From Apostichopus japonicus (Eukaryota; Echinodermata; Holothuroidea; Aspidochirotida; Stichopodidae): a DNA stretch of 64,000 nt. The position numbers were made by a program, and so were the translations under genes. Under the pieces are notes generated by a model. The model ran no database searches. It saw nothing but the letters and a program-made list of their open reading frames with translations, and was not told where the DNA came from. The stretch lies in assembly GCF_037975245.1 (NCBI RefSeq), contig NC_092573.1, forward strand, positions 14,220,001-14,284,000. The letters run 5' to 3'. Positions 58,317 through 64,000 of the stretch are shown here, in pieces; position 1 is the first letter of the stretch, and each line of letters begins with the position of its first letter.

Positions 58317-58430
58317 CACTATAGTTCCTTGTTTTAATGGAGGGGAAGTAAAACCTATAGTTCCTTGTTTTAATGGAGGGGAAGTAAAACCTATAGTTCC
58401 TTGTTTTAATAGAGGGGAAGTAAAATCTGT
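58317..58430 (+). repeat. 36-bp minisatellite, three units
   Basis: CTATAGTTCCTTGTTTTAAT plus GGAGGGGAAGTAAAAC, three times. Copy 1 has a single unit at about 15,443. Confidence 0.85.
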
Positions 58431-59444
58431 TATCTTCAGATTGTGGTATTTACGTTCGCCGTGTTGTATCAAGAGTGTTGTTCAGGTGTTCCTTTTCTCG
58501 GTTTTCTAACACGACAGCTTTATGGTTTGTTACTTTTATCTATGATCACTGACTTTTGTAAAAGCCAGCCTTTCTTTATAGTTTATCTTCCAAAAAACAA
58601 GAGCGTATTTTAAACTAATTAATATCTATAAAAGGCACTTTCTTGGGGTGTACGAGTATTGATCATGCAATTAACAAATCTCGAATTTTCAAATGTATCG
58701 ATATTGTCTTTGTTATTTAGAATCAAACCTGCAGACTAACGGTACACCGTATAATCAAAACAAGGAACTGATTGGTTATAGGGTGTTAATATGAATTTAA
58801 TTACCATTTACTACAATCAACTCAAAAAGCTACTGGTGTCAAAATATCCTTTCGTGCGAGTGTATTGACCGTTTAAGTTTAACTTCTGAGATTTCAAATT
58901 AAGGTGCTCTAATTTGAATAACAATCATGTAAGAATTTTCTGCCTGAAGCATATATTGTACTGCCTAGCATGGTTTTGGTAGAGCTGTACAAAATATATA
59001 TATATATGGGTAAATATATGGGAAAATAAGGCAAAATTGCAGTTTTACAGTTTTTGTTAAGCTACTTACAATACACAAAAATTACTATATTGACAATCAA
59101 AAGAATATAAATATATGTTTATTGAAACAAGGAAACTTCATGTCTTTCTTTCTATTGTTTATTCCGAATTTCGCCAAATTCGAGTACTACAAAGCTTTTT
59201 TATTACTTGTATATTAAAGCTTAACGTTAGAAGGAACATGCGAAAGCTGTATTCTCCATTGATTTGATCCTTACTACTTATATTTAAAAAGAAATCACAC
59301 AATGACATCTACCCTTGAACGGTAACAGTCTGCTTAAATGTATACTCAGGGCTCTGTCTATTCCCTATACATCGGAATGACATTGCGATGACCAGTGATA
59401 TCAACGTTAATGCTACAATTTAGATGTTTGAAAGGAACGTAATA

Positions 59445-59506
59445 TATAACATAGGATTTAATCAGATTCATTTTACACATTTGCTCCACGCGGTTCTTAG
59501 GAGAAA
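59445..59506 (+). repeat. Residual 5' piece of the Penelope-like element in unit 3
   Basis: ATCAGATTC, TTGCTCCACG and GGTTCTTAGGAGA match 19,641-19,687, which is inside the Penelope-like coding region of unit 1. Confidence 0.65.
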
Positions 59507-60146
59507 GATAACACCCATGACAACAAATACATTTCTTGAAGTTCTCTCTTGCGACACTGAAATTCGACCGGAATACTGTGTGATAACTGACGGCTTGTAG
59601 GAATAATATTTGATTTCGGCACTATACCCTTACATTAATTTCCCTAATCTACAGGCCTAAGAAAATGATTATCTCGGAACTCTTACTCGACGCTTTCCGA
59701 AACAACATATTACACAGACCCATAGGTCTAGAACGCATCTTCACGATCATAACAAATAATAATATAATATTCTTTCCGCTTCAACCTTCACGACGCACAA
59801 GGTTGAAAGTCGTTGGCAGAATACTGCCAGCATTTTCGGTACTCGTCCTTCAAATATATTTTACTTATTCATAATGACCATCTCTGCAAGCAGATGCGTG
59901 CATTTTAAATCCTCTGAGAGAGTAGCTTCATTTTCGGTGTGAGGATTACCTAGACATAACCCAACAAACACTAGGCCCTAACGAGCACCATCCCTTTTTC
60001 TTTAACTTGTGAATTGACCGTGTGACAATTAAGGGAATAAAAGGCGAGTAGTCTATCATGTACATCCGGCAGTATTGCTACACTACCAGACAAAGATTCC
60101 ATCCCTAACGCCAAACATTACATGTGTCTATATGGCGAAACTTTAA

Positions 60147-60930
60147 AGAGGTCATGACACGTAAAATCCATCTAATCGTGAGTAACTTCCTCTGAATCTA
60201 TGAGAAAATCTATGTTCAAAACTATTCTCAACACATTCAAGGACTAATTAGAAATTAACGTTTTAATATTCGCATTGGAAAAAAAACTTCTGAAAAATGC
60301 GATTTGAAAACAAGACTATGATGACGTCATATTAGGAACGCAAATGCCAAGCCCAGGCATGTACCGGATCCGCGACGATCATACCGTCACACCACACGCA
60401 CATTTACACTGAGAGAACAACCACTGTATTACGCTATTTCGTTACAAATTTCAAGTTTTTTTACAATATGTTGTAAATATCCGAAAGAAATGCCGGTCCG
60501 TTGTGTTGTTGGGGGCTGCAGTAATGTCATATTCCATGCAAATAGCCTTCATCGATGGCCGAAGGACGAAAAAACACGGCGATTATGACCAAGTTAGTGC
60601 AGAACACCAGCGCCGATTTCACTGGGCCTAGCAAGTATACAGCTCCGTATTTAGCGAACACTTCACGGACGCAGACTACGATCCCTTCTTTCTTATGATA
60701 TAAAACAAATACGTAAGCGAGTCGTTCTTCTAAAAACCCCGAAGACCAGATCGGGGAAGAGGAAACCTCCAGTTGGACAAGTGGCGATCCTTTGGAGGAA
60801 GCGCAGCCGAGCACTAGTACTAGTAGTACTAGTATTAGCGTTACTACACTGAAGTCGCAAGAGACGAAGAGTTTTTGCTGTATCATCTGAATTAACACAC
60901 CCTTCATTGCCCTATTGTGTAGTAAGCTAT
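60147..60930 (+). mobile_element. Kolobok-like element D, 5' part
   Basis: TTAA (60,143-60,146) is followed by AGAGGTCATGACACG, close to the ends of elements A and B, then a THAP-coding relic. The 3' end was not found in the window, so the right limit given is arbitrary. Confidence 0.55.
60490..60703 (+). pseudogene. THAP domain relic with frameshifts
   Basis: Starts MPVRCVVGGCSN, then HRWPKDEKTRRL. Frame changes give TKLVQNTSADF and then FSEHFTDADYDP, the usual THAP CSxHF block with Cys replaced by Phe. Two frame changes and the lost zinc ligand show it is dead. Confidence 0.65.
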
Positions 60931-61985
60931 GTGGTAAGCTTCAGAAGGGATGGGTTACATCTTTTTGTGAAAAATCTTAGTGCCCCAATTTATTTCTGGA
61001 ATATGCTGGGTCAATTAGTTATGGCAACAATAATTCTTATTAGTATTCCAGGAAAACCATTTTTTTTTCTTGGGGAGGGAGTGGGGGTGATAGGGATGGG
61101 TCAAAATAAGTAGTTAAAAAGACTATATTCCAAAGGGTGTTTAAATCTCACAGCGATTTATTTTAAACAGTCAAAGAGCCAAAAATTCATACAATGTAGT
61201 TCATTCAAAATCAGTTCTAGACAGGCATTCTGGACAATCCGAACAAGCCTGTGACTAAACCAACATTAACAACAATCATTGCATTATATGACACAAAAAT
61301 AATACTGTACTTTCCATAGACAATATCATTTTTAAATTGCACTGATGTAATTTGTGACATCAAAGGAGGTTTAAGGAAAAATAACTAACATGAAATTTTT
61401 GGCTTTAAGCCTACAAAACAGATGCATGTCCATCGCTATCAATCGTTGTTGTGACAAATTAATTAGAATACACCAGAAGCAAATACAATAAAGGGTAATT
61501 TAAACCAAGAAACACTGCACAACGCAAATCACATGGAACAATGTTACCCACGCACGACGACATGTACAACACTGTCGCGCAACATGAAACACAGCATCAC
61601 ACGCATTAAAACAATTGAAGACCATTAACAGGGTGTACTGCTGAGTTTCTGAAGATAGATTGTTAAACAAACCTGCTGCTGAAGAAACAAAGTCTTAACA
61701 TTCAAGAGTTCTGCTGCCTCCATTGGTCTTTATTATGACTTTCCGCAAATATCATTGGAGATATGGATATTTTGACTTCCAGATTAAAGGTACGATCGAA
61801 GCAAACATGTCTGGGAGGTAAATGCTCCTATAAAGGTCAATCACTTTCACTTATGCACATATTACATGACATCAAAATCACGCCAATACATGTGTCCAAA
61901 TGCTTCCAAAAATTGCCTTCTTTTTTTATTGTTGATGTTGGGTCTGGAAAATGACCATTTCTTCCTTAATTAGAAGTCTTGAATA

Positions 61986-62256
61986 TCAATATATCAACAC
62001 TGAGGGAACACTGACGCACTGATAGTCCAACACAATCGTAGAATAGAAAAGGTGCTTCTGGAAGGATTTCTCAACCAAGGCTTCCAATACAATTGAGTTT
62101 TCTCCTGGCAACTTGAATTCAATGTACTGACCATTGGCTGGAAACTCACTTCTGATCCTTTGTACTACACATGATGGTAGCACAACCATGACGTGTCTTG
62201 CTAGGAACCCCCAACACCTTTGAACCTGTTGACGGTAGGCTATGTATCTGTACTGC
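61986..62256 (-). CDS. P2X7-ballast-like (P2RX7_C) exon
   Basis: Minus-strand exon after a GTATTTTAG acceptor, open to TGA at 61,986. It reads QYRYIAYRQQVQRCWGF, ARHVMVVLPSCVVQRIRSEF and GQYIEFKL. The YRxxAYRQ...RHVxVVxPSCVVxxIRxxFP pattern is that of the cytoplasmic ballast domain of P2X7, which also occurs in many stand-alone invertebrate proteins. The membrane channel part of P2X is not seen. Upstream exons would be at higher coordinates; see 62,818-63,053. Family call from memory of the motif. Confidence 0.6.
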
Positions 62257-62817
62257 CTAAAATACAATTATGAAAGTTCAAATGAATAAATGTGGTGGGC
62301 CCATGATGTCCACAATAACAAGCAGTGATACAATGTACAGTTATGGTTACATTTGTTATGAATATACACCTTCTATGTTACATGAAACATTCTTTAGTTT
62401 CAGACAAATGATTTGCAAACTCCAGGCCTAAGTAATAGCCTAACAATGGGCATAAAATGACACAAATGCCTACCTAACATGGCTGCATAATGCAGTTTAC
62501 ATCCCCGAGCCAAACTTTCAGTATTCAACCAACCCTACTAGTACTACGCAGAATACTGTAAATGTATGATGTACTCTTATTAGCAGCACCGGTGTAGTAC
62601 AACACATAGCCAACATACTGTACATATGTGTTGTAAGGATTCTATGGTTGTTAAGTCACCGTAACAAAACCAACAATACGGTTTCGGCAGTTCCGCGAAT
62701 TCCAACGACACATTCAAAGAATGTACTGGATTTTTTATATATTTTTTTTCGTTACAAAATTCTTACCACGTTGTATGCTCCTTGTAATAGTTCCGAACGG
62801 TTTTCTTCTTCGATATA

Positions 62818-63053
62818 TTATGGAGCTTCAATTTCGGCTCGTTTTACAGGCTCGAACTGATATGGTTCTATGCCTAACAGTAACACCCCAGGTCCACCCA
62901 CAACGTTCGGTTCCATATGAGCATGATCATTGCCTTCACTCTCTGCCTCGAATATGAGAAAGGGCACTCTAATTCTAGCCCAATTTCACTGCCTGGTGAA
63001 GGACCACTATCACTTTGAACTTCGGTTGCCGCATTTGTTTCTAAATCTGCCAT
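62818..63053 (-). pseudogene. First exon relic of the P2X7-ballast-like gene, one frameshift
   Basis: ATG at 63,053 opens MADLETNAATEVQSDSGPSP, then GSEIGLELE. A one-base frame change near 62,960 leads into GPGVLLLGIEPYQFEPV. The PYQFEP block is, to my recollection, typical of the N-terminal part of invertebrate ballast-domain proteins. The frameshift makes the gene likely non-functional unless it is a base error. Confidence 0.5.
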
Positions 63054-63520
63054 TCCACGGAAAATTTAGATTTGATTTTGCGCTGACTTGATATCGATTT
63101 TTTTTGTGTATTTATGTACACTTGTCATATGTGTAAGTTACGTGTATATATGTTCGGAGGAAACAGCAAGAGCAAATCATTTTGTAGCGACAAGAAGAAA
63201 AATTCACTTGCAAGCAATGGAAAGATAACTTTTTCAGAGCGCGAGGTGCGGTTTGGGGCAAGTCTTCAATGCCTTTAACCTAGAGAGTTTGTCTTTTGGT
63301 AAGAGTGGTTCTTAGTTCAGTGCACATAGTTGAGCTGATTTAGTTTCTTTTGTATGTTGATCACTCCTTGGAACCTTTTACCAGCATCACACTAGGAACT
63401 TCCAAAAGATCAGGTTTGACCAATTATCTGTAATATATCTGATCTTGTTCTCAAAATAGCCTTAATTTACATTTTGTAAAGACAACCACACTTCCTTTTC
63501 TTTGTCTGTTTGTTATTCTA

Positions 63521-64000
63521 GAACGGATGCCAGTCCCTCAAGAATCACTTCTGACAGCTATCGATTTCTGTTTCAAAGCAATGTACATTTAGGACATGGC
63601 TTACCAACCTTTATGCTGTCTTGTGTGGCAGTTCATTCAAAATGTGATTTATGAAATCAAAGAAGCACATGTGCATAAGCGATCTTAGATCATTCTTGGC
63701 CTTTCAAAGTAAGTAGTGGCTTAAAAGGAGAGAATTGTAAGCAAGATATTCATGGCTGATATTCTACAAGTTCAAAGGATATTGATGCCAGAAAAAATAC
63801 TGCAGCCACTTTTGTATGCAAAGAAGCTCTCTTGGTACCTACCCAGACATTTGCTATTTTAGAACAGAGGTCAGTTCCTCGAATCTCTTGTAAAAGCTTT
63901 ATATTTCTGTTTCAAGTCAATGTGCATTATGGACAGGGCTTATCAACCTTCATGTGGTCTTGTTTGGCAGTTCATTCAAGATGTGATTTATGAATCAAAG
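63521..64000. repeat. Tandem duplication with ~340-bp period
   Basis: 63,521-63,668 and 63,861-64,000 align well (TTCTGTTTCAA, GGCAGTTCATTCAA, TGTGATTTATGAA). It runs off the window; coding status unclear. Confidence 0.65.

Overview
This is a AT-rich, intron-bearing metazoan window dominated by a tandem segmental duplication and by transposable-element debris. I see no bacterial signals. The gene type (SRCR-domain receptors, THAP and P2X7-like domain relics, Penelope-like and Kolobok-like elements) fits an echinoderm-like or other invertebrate deuterostome best. That assignment is inference, not something the sequence proves.

The backbone is three tandem + strand copies of one four-exon gene, with exon 1 at about 0.1, 26.9 and 51.3 kb. 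Each copy has a signal-peptide exon, one SRCR-domain exon flanked by phase-1 introns, a transmembrane/stalk exon, and a short tyrosine-bearing cytoplasmic tail exon. All splice sites are GT-AG and the spliced lengths stay in frame (279, 260 and 253 codons). Copy 3 has an in-frame TGA in its SRCR exon. The SRCR domain keeps only four canonical cysteines. The membrane segment carries a conserved Asp. The tail tyrosine motifs differ between copies.

Layout. Unit 1 (about 1-20,225) holds copy 1. Its intron 1 contains a Kolobok-like element with a THAP relic and a decayed Cys-rich gene; intron 3 carries two hammerhead-ribozyme-like motifs, one directly after a tRNA-like Pol III head. Downstream lie a TTAA-flanked element and a broken Penelope-like retroelement. 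Unit 2 (about 20,280-36,740) has a SINE, a second Kolobok-like element, copy 2 with an antisense LINE fragment in intron 1, and a hAT-like MITE. Bases 36,745-44,830 are unique to the unit 2-3 gap and hold a second MITE and a second LINE fragment. Unit 3 (about 44,830-59,760) has a SINE, a 1.65-kb insertion of unknown type, and copy 3. The last 4 kb hold a third Kolobok-like 5' end with a broken THAP domain, and on the minus strand remnants of a P2X7-ballast-like gene.

Because the three units are homologous, each serves as an empty-site control for the others. This let me define several insertions to the base: TTAA duplications for the Kolobok-like elements and 8-bp duplications for the hAT-like MITEs. 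The strongest candidates for something undescribed are the SRCR/TM/tyrosine-tail receptor family and the tRNA-head plus hammerhead module. All family calls are from reading the sequence; no search was run.
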